A program made the translations under genes and the position numbers. This document shows, in pieces, positions 6,797-14,723 of a stretch of DNA of 23,203 nt. The stretch covers positions 1 to 23,203 of the forward strand of contig JAHFOM010000005.1 in the NCBI GenBank assembly GCA_023261685.1, written 5' to 3'. Below the pieces are notes generated by a model. It ran no database searches, had not been told where the DNA came from, and saw only the letters and a list, made by a program, of their open reading frames with translations. Position 1 is the first letter of the stretch. Each line of letters begins with the position of its first letter. This DNA comes from Candidatus Moraniibacteriota bacterium (GTDB lineage Bacteria; Patescibacteriota; Minisyncoccia; Moranbacterales; UBA1568).

Positions 6797-6970
6797 AATT
6801 CAACGAATAAAAGAATTTTCTGGCGGTTGCTTTCCTTGTCCGAAGAAGCCCTCTCGGTTCGGAAAAAAGAGCTTCTCCGCCGTTTATGGTGGGGGCTGGT
6901 TTTTCCGGTAACCGAGAGAGGCTTCTGAGTCGAGAGCAGAGACAGAAGATTGCTTTTATTTCGTTGAATT
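6797..6970. repeat. 174-bp snap-back element between the nucleotidyltransferase gene and pilC
   Basis: The outer arms are AATTCAACGAATAAAAG (6797-6813) and CTTTTATTTCGTTGAATT (6953-6970), complementary with one bulge. The inner arms are AGAAGCCCTCTCGGTT (6844-6859) and AACCGAGAGAGGCTTCT (6910-6926), continuing as CGGAAAAA with TTTTTCCG. A terminal hairpin is near 6877-6894 (CTCCGCC with GGTGGGG, including a wobble pair). TATAAT (6794-6799) overlaps the left end and TGGTATACT (6972-6980) abuts the right end. The rest of the 6762-7074 spacer holds only the pilC promoter. Confidence 0.75.
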
Positions 6971-7011
6971 TTGGTATACTTATTGTGTTTCAGTTGAGAG
7001 TGAGAAAGAAG

Positions 7012-7042
7012 TTGATTTTCAGAGCTGAAAGTATGGTATAAT
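7012..7042 (+). promoter_or_regulatory. Promoter of the pilC-like gene
   Basis: TTGATT (7012-7017), a 19-base spacer ending in TGG, then TATAAT (7037-7042), an extended -10. The surrounding GAAAGTATGGTATA matches the promoter at 1304-1317. A ribosome-binding site AGAGGAG (7066-7072) precedes the ATG at 7075. Confidence 0.65.
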
Positions 7043-7074
7043 AAGAGCGTACGAAATAAAAACACAGAGGAGCT

Positions 7075-8295
7075 ATGCCAAAATTTTTTTATACGGCGAA
7101 AGATATTACTACCGGTAAGACTTCCGGTGGCGAGATGGAAGCCAAAGATGAGCGGGCGTTGGCACAGGATTTGCGGGCGCAGGGGATTCTCTTGACTTCC
7201 CACAAAGAGTTGGTTTCTGAACAGACTATCAGTGTGAAATTTTTGGATCGATTTACCTCCGTTCCGCTCAAGGAAAAGATGGTGTTCACGCGGAACCTGG
7301 CAGTGATGGTATCATCCGGATTGACGGTATCACGGGCGATACGCAACCTGAGTGTCCAGACACAGAACAAAGCTTTCAAGAAAATTCTTTTGAGCGTATA
7401 CGACGAGGTGCAGGCTGGCCGGACGCTTGCTGATGGTATGGCGAAATATCCGCGTGTTTTCAATGAGCTGTTCGTCAATATGATCGCCGTCGGCGAGATT
7501 TCCGGCAATCTGGAAGAAATTCTCGATATTCTGGCGCTACAACTGGAGAAAGAGCATGATCTGACAAGCAAGGTCCGCGGAGCGCTTATTTATCCTTCGG
7601 TAATCGTGGTGGCGATGATCGGTATTGCGGTTTTGATGCTGACCTATATTCTTCCGCAGATCATCGGCGTCTTCAAGGATATGGACGTGAAACTGCCGGC
7701 AACGACGCTGTTCATTATGGCTATGAGCGATTTTTTACGGAACAACGCCATTCTGAGCACGGGGATATTCGTCGGTGCTATCGTCGGAACCAAGCTCTTC
7801 GCGGGCACAGGACCGGGAAAGCGTTTTTTCGCGCTGACATTCCTCTATCTTCCGATTATCGGGGGTATTATTATCAAGGTGAACTGCGCGCGCTTCGCTC
7901 GTATCTACAGCTCTTTATTGAAAAGCGGTATTCCGGTCGTGCACGGGCTGACTATTGTTTCCAAGACGCTCGGAAATGTCTACTACAAGGATGCGCTGGC
8001 GGAAGCCATAGCGGAGGTGCAGAAGGGTGTGGAATTAAGCAAGATCATCGGAAAATATCCGCATATTTTTCCCATTCTCGTGACGCAGATTCTCGAGGTC
8101 GGCGAAGAAACCGGTAAGACCGAAGTCGTACTCCAGCGTTTGGCGGAATTTTATGAAGAGGAAGTGTCGCAGATTACCAAAAATATGTCTTCCATTATCG
8201 AGCCGATTCTGATGTTGCTCATCGGTGGCGGTGTGGGATTTTTTGCGGTGGCGATGTTGCAGCCGATGTATAGTGTCCTCGAGAACATCAAGTAA
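7075..8295 (+). CDS. pilC: PilC/GspF-like type IV pilus inner-membrane platform protein
   Basis: This is the polytopic platform protein that couples the assembly ATPase to pilin insertion in type IV pilus and type II secretion systems. It is 406 residues, the usual length. The soluble N-terminal segment (MPKFFYTAKDITTGKTSGGE) is characteristic. Two GspF domains lie at about 70-195 and 275-396. The first contains the diagnostic VGEISGNLEEILDILA, the second the matching VGEETGKTEVVLQRLAEF. Membrane segments are near 170-195 (VIVVAMIGIAVLMLTYILPQ), 220-245 and at the C-terminus (MLLIGGGVGFFAVAML). The start is set by AGAGGAG just upstream. It opens a run of pilin-like genes. The partner ATPases PilB and PilT are not in this window. 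Confidence 0.93.
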   Translation: MPKFFYTAKDITTGKTSGGEMEAKDERALAQDLRAQGILLTSHKELVSEQTISVKFLDRFTSVPLKEKMVFTRNLAVMVSSGLTVSRAIRNLSVQTQNKAFKKILLSVYDEVQAGRTLADGMAKYPRVFNELFVNMIAVGEISGNLEEILDILALQLEKEHDLTSKVRGALIYPSVIVVAMIGIAVLMLTYILPQIIGVFKDMDVKLPATTLFIMAMSDFLRNNAILSTGIFVGAIVGTKLFAGTGPGKRFFALTFLYLPIIGGIIIKVNCARFARIYSSLLKSGIPVVHGLTIVSKTLGNVYYKDALAEAIAEVQKGVELSKIIGKYPHIFPILVTQILEVGEETGKTEVVLQRLAEFYEEEVSQITKNMSSIIEPILMLLIGGGVGFFAVAMLQPMYSVLENIK

Positions 8296-8305
8296 GAGAG
8301 AATGA

Positions 8306-8374
8306 CGTATTATGTAGCATGTATAATGTATCAGGTACCTGTCCGAATCGCTACGAGAAACGTTGCGGGCAGGT
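8306..8374 (+). repeat. Micro-repeat and hairpin overlapping the PilV-like gene start
   Basis: CGTATTATGTA (8306-8316) and the following GTATAATGTATCA match the spacer after mraZ (CGTATTATGTA at 22170-22180). Next comes a 9-bp stem, ACCTGTCCG (8337-8345) with CGGGCAGGT (8366-8374), including one G-T wobble. These bases encode most of the prepilin leader peptide. Confidence 0.65.
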
Positions 8375-9737
8375 CAAAAATCTGAAAGGGTTTACGTTGA
8401 TTGAGGCATTAGTGCTCTTGTTTATCTTTTCTGTGATTTCCATCACGTTTTTGCAAGTGTACGCGACCGGAACGCGACTGATCATAGAATCCAAGAATCG
8501 TTTGGGGGCGACGGCACTCGCGAATCAAAAACTGGAAATTGTGCAGAGCCTCGATTATGACAATATCGGCACGGTAAGCGGTATACCGGCCGGAGATATT
8601 CCTGAGTACGAAACCATAAGCGTCAACACGACCCAATATCGGGTGCATACGTTCGTCCAGTATCGGGATGATGTGTTTGACCGTACGGTAACGAGCAGCC
8701 CGCCGGATGCCATCCCCAATGACTACAAGCGCGTCAAGATTTCCGTGGCGTGGGGAAGTATGGGAGTTGACCAGACGGTATCTTTGTTTACCGATGTCGC
8801 GCCCGATGGAGTGGAGACGTCAGCCGGAGGCGGGGTGCTTTCGATCAATATTCTGGATGCTGGCGGTATGGGTGTATCGGGGGCATCGGTGCATATCGTC
8901 AATGCCAGCGCGGGTGTCAATGTGACGACGCCGACGGACGCGACGGGGAATGTCACGCTGCCGGGCACACCGGCGGGTGCGCAGAATTATGTGTTGACCG
9001 TTTCTAAGAGCGGTTATTATGGAGTACAGACGTATCCTCCTTACCCGACCTCGACCTACAACCCGGTGGATGAGCACGCATCCGTTACTGCTGGAGTGCT
9101 TAATCCGAAATCGTTGGTGATGGGCCAGCATGCCGACCTGACGATTCGCTCCAAGGATCCCTTTGGGACAGATGTGCCGAATATCAACTTTAGTATGGTA
9201 GGCGGCAAACTGCTTGGTACGGATCCGGTAACAATCGCTCCGGTGTATGAGTATAACCAGAGTTTGAGTACCAATGCTTCCGGATCTTTGGATATTTCGG
9301 ATCAGAGTTATGGACAGTATACGCTTGCAGAATCTGACGCGCGCTATGCATTGTATAAGCTCAGTCCGGAGAGTGTGACGTACAATATTTTTGACGCGCC
9401 AGCGGGACAGGCGACGATCATCGATATGATTCTGCTGGATACGCAAATCGGCTCGGTGAAAGCAGTCGTGACGAACGCGGCAGATAATACTGCGGTTGCG
9501 GGCGCTTCAGTGCATCTGACCAATACTTTACTCAGTTATGATAAGACACGGACTACCGATCAATACGGTATAGCTTATTTTCCTACCGCTCTGCCTCCGG
9601 ATTTTCCTACTACTCAGCCGGGACTCGTCGCCGGGACGTACGATCTCACGGTCAGCGCGACGGGCTTTGCGGATAATGCATCGACGGTTGCTGTGAATGG
9701 CGCTCTCATAATCAAAGATATCGGACTTTCTCCATAA
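8319..9737 (+). CDS. PilV-like minor pilin with Ig/carboxypeptidase-regulatory-like repeats
   Basis: This is a 472-residue prepilin. A type IV signal is clear: leader ending KNLKG24, then FTLIEALVLLFIFSVISITFL with Glu at +5, followed by RLGATALANQKLEIVQSLDYDN, typical of PilV/GspI minor pilins. After about residue 165 it is unlike ordinary minor pilins. It carries roughly three beta-rich modules resembling carboxypeptidase-regulatory or Cna-B folds: LSINILDAGGMGVSGASVHI...YVLTVSKSGY, ADLTIRSKDPFGTDVPNINF, and GSVKAVVTNAADNTAVAGASVHL...TYDLTVSATGF. A pilus-tip adhesin or priming role is inferred. The only in-frame ATG is at 8319; the 24-residue leader is long and encoded by repeat DNA. It is probably co-transcribed with pilC (23-base gap) and the next gene (5-base gap). 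Confidence 0.85.
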   Translation: MYNVSGTCPNRYEKRCGQVKNLKGFTLIEALVLLFIFSVISITFLQVYATGTRLIIESKNRLGATALANQKLEIVQSLDYDNIGTVSGIPAGDIPEYETISVNTTQYRVHTFVQYRDDVFDRTVTSSPPDAIPNDYKRVKISVAWGSMGVDQTVSLFTDVAPDGVETSAGGGVLSINILDAGGMGVSGASVHIVNASAGVNVTTPTDATGNVTLPGTPAGAQNYVLTVSKSGYYGVQTYPPYPTSTYNPVDEHASVTAGVLNPKSLVMGQHADLTIRSKDPFGTDVPNINFSMVGGKLLGTDPVTIAPVYEYNQSLSTNASGSLDISDQSYGQYTLAESDARYALYKLSPESVTYNIFDAPAGQATIIDMILLDTQIGSVKAVVTNAADNTAVAGASVHLTNTLLSYDKTRTTDQYGIAYFPTALPPDFPTTQPGLVAGTYDLTVSATGFADNASTVAVNGALIIKDIGLSP

Positions 9738-9742
9738 ACCTT

Positions 9743-10366
9743 ATGCACGGAAACAATATTCGAGGAATGACGTTGGTGGAAGTGCTGGTGGCGATTGCCA
9801 TTATGTTGATCGCGATGGAAGGGTTTACACTCTTGTTTCTCAAAAGCTGGGATACGAACAAATTTATTTTGGAAGAAGGGATGGCATCAGCGGCGGCATC
9901 GCGCGCGACCGGCAAGATCGTGTCGCAGTTGCGCAGTACCCGTCAAGCTGACAACGGCGATTATCCGGTTGAGTCCGCCGACGATTTTGATCTTAAAGTG
10001 TATATGGATATCGATAAGGACGGCGTGACCGAGCGCGTGCATTATTTTCTTGATCAGGCGACGGATCAACTGAAGGTCGGCGTGACCAATCCGGTCGCCG
10101 GAACGCCGGTTTCGTATCCGGTTGCCGATGACACGGTTTCTATCATGGCGAATTATGTCGTCAATGAGAATACTGATCCGGTCTTTTATTACTACAATCA
10201 GAATTACCCCGGCGATGCGGTGAATAATCCGATCGCCACTCCGGCAGCCATCGATCAGATCCGTCTGGTGCGGGTGCATCTTTATGTCAATATCAATCCG
10301 GTGCACGCGCCGGACAACATCAATATCGAGTCGTTTGCCGATCTGCGTAACTTGAATGCCTTATGA
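9743..10366 (+). CDS. PilW/PulJ-like minor pilin
   Basis: This is a 207-residue prepilin. The leader is short (MHGNNIRG), followed by MTLVEVLVAIAIMLIAMEGFTLLF with Glu at +5, so cleavage after Gly8 is predicted. The region SAAASRATGKIVSQLRSTRQADNGDYPV matches the PulJ/PilW type, in which the pilin helix leads into a beta domain. The body (about 75-190) is acidic and beta-rich (FDLKVYMDIDKDGVTERVHYFL). It is predicted to sit in a minor-pilin complex with the PilV-like and PilX/GspK-like products. Its stop overlaps the next start as ATGA, indicating translational coupling. Confidence 0.82.
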   Translation: MHGNNIRGMTLVEVLVAIAIMLIAMEGFTLLFLKSWDTNKFILEEGMASAAASRATGKIVSQLRSTRQADNGDYPVESADDFDLKVYMDIDKDGVTERVHYFLDQATDQLKVGVTNPVAGTPVSYPVADDTVSIMANYVVNENTDPVFYYYNQNYPGDAVNNPIATPAAIDQIRLVRVHLYVNINPVHAPDNINIESFADLRNLNAL

Positions 10367-11808
10367 TTTCTTTGCATACGCGCGCGTCGCGCGGATCAGC
10401 GCTGGTGTACGGGCTCGTCATAATGACCGTGGTGCTGATTTTGTTGACGTCTATCATCGGTTTTGTGGCATCCCAGACGAAATACGCGCTGACCGTGCAT
10501 ACTCGAGAACAAGCTTTTCAGATCGCGGAAGCAGGTATTCATTTTTATAAGTGGTATCTGGCGCACAACACGGATGGAAGAACGACCAGTCAGATTCAGA
10601 ATTTTTGGACGTCAGGCGGGGCGTATGGAGTCGGTTCTGTCTATGAAGCGGAATACTTTGATCCGAGCGGGGGAGCGATCGGGAAATATCAGATTACCGT
10701 GACGCCTCCGAGTACCGGTTCGACGGTGGTAACGGTGCGTTCAGTCGGCATCGCCTACAAAGATGCTGGTGCGCCGCGGACCATTGAAGTGCGTTTTCGC
10801 CGGCCTTCGTGGAGTGAATATATCGTCTTGAGCAATGCTATTACGCGCTTCGGAGTCGGGACAGAAACTTTTGGCAAAATCCATTCCAATTACGGCATTC
10901 GTTTTGACGGTTTGGCACACAACCTCGTGACGAGTTCGGTGGCACAATACAACGACCCGGATCACGTCGGCGGTGATGAATTAGGCGTGCATACGCATGT
11001 CAATGCGCCACCGGGAAGCGGAGTCAATGATGCTTTCCGACCGGCTGAGGCGCCGCCAGCGACTTTGCCGTCACGACCGGATGTCTTTGAAGGCGGGCGG
11101 CAGACGGGCGTGGCAACGGTTGATTTCAACGGAGTGTTGGGGGATCTGAGTTACATCAAGAGCGTTGCGCAAGCGGGAACCAACGGCAGCAAATACTTTG
11201 ATAATGCTCATCAGGGCCGACACATTATTCTCAAGGCGAATGGTAATTTTGATATTCGGACGGTGCAGAGCTTCAATTCTTCAACGAATGAGATCAACAA
11301 TTACAGTGGCGGCTGGGCGACCTATCCCATTCCCAATGAAGGAGTGATATTCGTGGAAAACCACGTCTGGCTGGAGGGGACGATCAATGGCAAGCGCACG
11401 ACTATCGTCGCGGCCAATCTTACTTCCTCCGCATTGAAGGATGTCTATATTGGTAAGGATATCCGTTATACCAACTATGATTGCAGCGATATGCTGGGGA
11501 TTATCGGTCAGAGCGACGTGATGATTTACGAGAACAGCGAAACGGACTTGCGGATTGACGGGGCGCTTTTGGCACAGACGGATCGGGTCGGACGTCCGAA
11601 TTATGGGCAGTCTGATCATAAGAATGTCATCACTATCTATGGGGCTATCGCCAGCAATCAGCGCTATGGTTTTGCATGGACGAACGGAGTGAATAATTGG
11701 GGGTATACGACGCGCAATCTCTTGTATGACAACAACCTGCTTTATTGTCCGCCGCCGTATTTCCCGGTCGGGACGCAGTATGAGATGGATTTGTGGGAAG
11801 AGAAATAA
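10363..11808 (+). CDS. PilX/GspK-like large minor pilin
   Basis: This 481-residue protein has a pilin-like N-terminus (ASRGSALVYGLVIMTVVLILLTSIIGFVAS, then EQAFQIAEAGIHFYKWYL) with no Glu at +5, as in GspK-type tip pseudopilins. At 481 residues it is far larger than typical PilX. From about residue 155 it has a beta-rich domain with repeated short strands and DxD-type loops: IHSNYGIRFDG, VIFVENHVWLEGTINGKRTTIVAANL, VYIGKDIRYTNYDCSDMLGIIGQSDVMIYEN, ITIYGAIASN. This arrangement suggests a surface-exposed beta-helix or polymer-forming-like fold; that is inference. It overlaps the PilW-like gene by ATGA and ends the pilC-led cluster. A GspK-like subunit is normally the tip-capping member. Confidence 0.8.
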   Translation: MISLHTRASRGSALVYGLVIMTVVLILLTSIIGFVASQTKYALTVHTREQAFQIAEAGIHFYKWYLAHNTDGRTTSQIQNFWTSGGAYGVGSVYEAEYFDPSGGAIGKYQITVTPPSTGSTVVTVRSVGIAYKDAGAPRTIEVRFRRPSWSEYIVLSNAITRFGVGTETFGKIHSNYGIRFDGLAHNLVTSSVAQYNDPDHVGGDELGVHTHVNAPPGSGVNDAFRPAEAPPATLPSRPDVFEGGRQTGVATVDFNGVLGDLSYIKSVAQAGTNGSKYFDNAHQGRHIILKANGNFDIRTVQSFNSSTNEINNYSGGWATYPIPNEGVIFVENHVWLEGTINGKRTTIVAANLTSSALKDVYIGKDIRYTNYDCSDMLGIIGQSDVMIYENSETDLRIDGALLAQTDRVGRPNYGQSDHKNVITIYGAIASNQRYGFAWTNGVNNWGYTTRNLLYDNNLLYCPPPYFPVGTQYEMDLWEEK

Positions 11809-11863
11809 TGATGGGATAAGAGATGTATGATGCGGGATAAAAGATAAAGCCTAAGAAGAGTTG

Positions 11864-11872
11864 TGGTACAAT
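11864..11872 (+). promoter_or_regulatory. Extended -10 promoter before pilM
   Basis: TGG-TACAAT, the same type as the elements before the pilin-like and pilC genes. No recognisable -35 is present. The rest of the 92-base spacer is micro-repeat-like (GATGGGATAAGAGATG, GATGCGGGATAAAAGATAAAG). Confidence 0.45.
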
Positions 11873-11900
11873 AAGAAAAGAAAAAGAAAAATAGAAACAG

Positions 11901-12995
11901 ATGAGTATTTTCCAGAAAAAAGTATTCGAGCTTTTCCCGAGTTCTTTCGGTCTTGATTTGAGCGATCTCTCTATGAAGGCCGTGTGGCTTGATCGTGAAG
12001 GTCGTCAGGATTCTATCAAGAGCTTCGGCTCGGTGGCGCTTCCGATGGGTAGCGTGATTGATGGTGAGATTATGGATCCTGAGGCAGTGAGAAATGCGAT
12101 CCTCAATCTATTGGAAAAATGCGGTCCCAAAAAAATGAAAACGCGCAAGGTCATCTGCTCCTTGCCCGAGACCAAAGCTTTTCTGCGGGTACTTTCCCTC
12201 CCTCAGATGGAGAAAGATGAAGCACAAGAGGCGATCAAATGGGAGATTGAGGCGAATATTCCGCTGACACTCGATCAGGTATACTATGATTGGCAGATTT
12301 TGGATTCGAATTTCACCCAGGAGAAAGGCAAGATGAGCGTGCTGGTGGTGGCGGTCGCGCGCAGCGGTGTCGATCAATTTCAGTCGGTACTGGAGTCGGC
12401 AGGATTGGAAGTACTGGGTCTGGAAACTGAGTCCATCGCTCAGGCGCGCAGTCTCTTGCCGGAGAAGCATGAGAAGCAGACAACCCTGATCGTCGATATC
12501 GGCGATCGACGGACCAGTTTTCTCATCGCGGTCGGCAGTACGCCTTGCTTCACGTCGAGCGTACCCCTTTCTTCTCAGATGATAACCGATGCTATCTCCA
12601 AATCGCTGCAGATTTCTTTTGATGAGGCCGAAGACATCAAGATCAAACAGGGACTCGGATCGTTGGCGATGAAAAGTCCCGTCTTGAAAGCAGCACTTCC
12701 CGTTTTGGAAAATATTTCCGTGGAGATCGAAAAATCTATAGATTTTTATCTGAATAATCTGAGATACTCCGCGGTCATTGACGCTATCGTCTTGTGTGGC
12801 GGTGGCGCGAATATGCAGGGGCTCTTGCCCTACCTGGCGCGTCGTCTCGGACGGCCGATCGAATTCGGCAATCCGTGGGTCAATATCAATCTGGGAAAGC
12901 AGTTGCCACTTATCGATCGCAATCGTTCCGTACAGTATTCAACCGCTATCGGCCTCGCGCTCCGAGGTCTCGACGAATATGAAGACTTTGCTTAA
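11901..12995 (+). CDS. pilM: PilM, actin-like ATPase of the pilus alignment complex
   Basis: PilM is a cytoplasmic FtsA/actin-fold protein that binds the N-terminus of PilN and links PilN-PilO to the inner-membrane motor. At 364 residues it is family-typical. Visible motifs are FGLDLSDLSMKAV (phosphate 1 loop), VICSLPETKAFLRVLSLPQMEKDEAQEAIKWE (the SHS2-like insertion characteristic of PilM), TTLIVDIGDRRTSFLIA (phosphate 2), and IVLCGGGANMQGLLPYLARRLG (adenosine motif). The last 17 bases overlap pilN, so the two are translationally coupled. There is no Shine-Dalgarno site; the A-rich leader may instead aid initiation. Confidence 0.94.
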   Translation: MSIFQKKVFELFPSSFGLDLSDLSMKAVWLDREGRQDSIKSFGSVALPMGSVIDGEIMDPEAVRNAILNLLEKCGPKKMKTRKVICSLPETKAFLRVLSLPQMEKDEAQEAIKWEIEANIPLTLDQVYYDWQILDSNFTQEKGKMSVLVVAVARSGVDQFQSVLESAGLEVLGLETESIAQARSLLPEKHEKQTTLIVDIGDRRTSFLIAVGSTPCFTSSVPLSSQMITDAISKSLQISFDEAEDIKIKQGLGSLAMKSPVLKAALPVLENISVEIEKSIDFYLNNLRYSAVIDAIVLCGGGANMQGLLPYLARRLGRPIEFGNPWVNINLGKQLPLIDRNRSVQYSTAIGLALRGLDEYEDFA

Positions 12996-13542
12996 TCTCC
13001 TTCCGGAGAGAAAAAAGAAAGACATCCAGAGCCGGCTCCATTTCCGCTTTTTCTTGTGGCAGTTATTTCTGGTGTTTTCTCTGAAACTATTCTATCTCAT
13101 CATACTGTTGAGCATATACTTCATCCTTGATTATCAGCTCGATAGCCTGAGAAAAACCGGAGAGCAGTATGATGCGGCGTATGCTGAACAAAAAACACTG
13201 GATACCTATCAGAAAAAGTTCAAAGAAGTCAATGAAATCGTTGAGGAAGCGTGGAAGATCGAGCGCAATCATCTTTCGTTCACGCGGGTATTCACGCTGC
13301 TCGACAGCATCGTGCCGGAGCGTGTCGCGATAGAGCGCCTGACAACCAAGGAATATATGGTGATGCTCGTCGGTCAGGCGGCGACCCGCGATGATCTGCT
13401 TGCTTTTGACGCGCGACTGAAAGAGTCGGCGTGCGTCAAGAACGTAAATATCCCCATCTCCAATCTTTTTTCACAGGATAACGTCGAATTTCAAATGGAT
13501 TTTGAAGTACGGGCAGAATGCCTTAAACGCACTACATTATGA
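12979..13542 (+). CDS. pilN: PilN, inner-membrane pilus alignment protein
   Basis: This 187-residue bitopic protein starts MKTLLNLLPERKKK. The NLLP-like N-terminal peptide is the part that PilM binds in characterised systems. A single membrane helix lies at about 25-50 (LWQLFLVFSLKLFYLIILLSIYFIL), followed by a coiled region (about 55-95, rich in Lys and Glu) and a small alpha/beta domain. A longer frame exists upstream, but it lies inside pilM in another frame. The ATG at 12979 gives the canonical N-terminus, so I chose it. It overlaps pilM by 17 bases and pilO by ATGA. Confidence 0.9.
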   Translation: MKTLLNLLPERKKKDIQSRLHFRFFLWQLFLVFSLKLFYLIILLSIYFILDYQLDSLRKTGEQYDAAYAEQKTLDTYQKKFKEVNEIVEEAWKIERNHLSFTRVFTLLDSIVPERVAIERLTTKEYMVMLVGQAATRDDLLAFDARLKESACVKNVNIPISNLFSQDNVEFQMDFEVRAECLKRTTL

Positions 13543-14300
13543 TATTTTCTTTCTCTAAAAAATATACATCGCTTGCCGTGCTCCTGTCTTTGCTCGTGGC
13601 TATGGGGGCTATCATCTGGTTGGGGATGTTTCCGCTCGAGCGGTCTTTACAAGGCAAGATGCGGGCGATTCAGGAATTTCATGCCGGAAGAGAAAATAGG
13701 GAACGACAGGTCAAGAGACTGCCGGAATTACAGGGTCAGTATGAGGCTATTCTCGCCAATGAGCAGGCTCTCGATATACTTATTACGGAAGATAAGGTGG
13801 TGGATTTCGTGAAAAAAGTGGAGAGTCTGGCAAAAGATCAAAATATCACGCTCAGTATCACCTCTAAAGATGGAGGAAAAGTGAACGAATCAAAAAAAGT
13901 CGTTGCCAAACCGAAGCCGGTCAGTAGCGGAAGCGCGGATCTGGCAGATGAAAAGACTCCCGTGAAAGAATTGCCGGCGAGTATTATAGATAACGTGCCA
14001 TACGATCGTTACCTCTCACTCAGTATCAAGGCAGAAGGGCAGTATCAGGATGTCGTGGCGTTTCTTGGCAAATTGGAGACCTTGCCTCTCGGTCTGGATG
14101 TGGTTGGCATTGATGTAAAAAAGAAAGAGAGAGCGTATGAGTCGAATGCTTCTCGTTCAAGCAGTCCGAGTAATCCTTTTGCCATTCTCGGCGATGGTAG
14201 AGATATTTCAGTCGAGTCTGTACCGGAGGTTATAGAGGCAGAAGGTATTTTGGAGGCGGTATTTGATGTTCTTGTTTATGTGAAAAAAACCGGCGTATGA
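13539..14300 (+). CDS. pilO: PilO-like inner-membrane pilus alignment protein
   Basis: This 253-residue protein has an N-terminal membrane helix (about 10-30, SLAVLLSLLVAMGAIIWLGMFPL), a coiled segment (about 33-75), and a C-terminal ferredoxin-like region (PYDRYLSLSIKAEGQYQDVVAFLGKLETLPLGLDVVGID) typical of PilO, which dimerises with PilN. A low-complexity Lys/Ser/Pro linker (KPKPVSSGSADLADEK) lies near 125-145. Its position after pilN and the ATGA overlaps on both sides support the assignment more than sequence alone. Confidence 0.82.
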   Translation: MIFSFSKKYTSLAVLLSLLVAMGAIIWLGMFPLERSLQGKMRAIQEFHAGRENRERQVKRLPELQGQYEAILANEQALDILITEDKVVDFVKKVESLAKDQNITLSITSKDGGKVNESKKVVAKPKPVSSGSADLADEKTPVKELPASIIDNVPYDRYLSLSIKAEGQYQDVVAFLGKLETLPLGLDVVGIDVKKKERAYESNASRSSSPSNPFAILGDGRDISVESVPEVIEAEGILEAVFDVLVYVKKTGV

Positions 14301-14641
14301 CACTCCCATTTCTTTCTTTTTTTAAAAAAATAGCCAACCTTTTTTCTGCGAAGAAGATGCTGGCTTTCTGGTATCGGCATTATAAGGTGCTATTCTACTT
14401 TCTTTTTTTCGTCGTATTTCTGATCGGCGGATGGCACTGGTATGACAGTTTTTACCGTTATCGTCTGAGTGATGAGGAAAAAAAGCAATATATCGAGCAG
14501 TATTTCAAGGAGACAGCGTTCAAAGAGGTGAAGTTTCACGCGGTAGTGGATGCTTTCGCGGAGCGATCGCGCCGCCATCAAGAAACGCTCACAGTGGAGC
14601 GTAATATCTTTGAAGGCAAGGGTATCGTGCCAAAAAAGTGA
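14297..14641 (+). CDS. Unknown single-pass membrane protein at the PilP position
   Basis: This 114-residue protein is coupled to pilO by an ATGA overlap. It has one strong membrane helix at about 30-47 (VLFYFLFFVVFLIGGWHWY), a basic cytoplasmic N-terminus and a charged, probably helical extracytoplasmic tail (DEEKKQYIEQYFKETAFKEV). The operon position is where pilP, or another alignment-complex lipoprotein, normally sits. However, I see no lipobox and none of the beta-domain sequence of PilP. It could be a functional substitute or a lineage-specific pilus factor; the function is unassigned. Confidence 0.7.
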   Translation: MTLPFLSFFKKIANLFSAKKMLAFWYRHYKVLFYFLFFVVFLIGGWHWYDSFYRYRLSDEEKKQYIEQYFKETAFKEVKFHAVVDAFAERSRRHQETLTVERNIFEGKGIVPKK

Positions 14642-14686
14642 ATTACGAATCAAGAATTATGAATAGAGGGACTATTATTGCGACCC

Positions 14687-14715
14687 TTGATTTTTGTTTT
14701 GAAGAAAGCTATACT
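14687..14715 (+). promoter_or_regulatory. Promoter of rlmN-miaB, probably leaderless
   Basis: TTGATT (14687-14692), exactly 17 bases, then TATACT (14710-14715). The rlmN ATG at 14724 is eight bases after the -10, so transcription should begin at or within a base or two of the start codon. The upstream spacer is micro-repeat-like (ATTACGAATCAAGAATTATG). Confidence 0.7.
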
Positions 14716-14723
14716 ATCCAATT

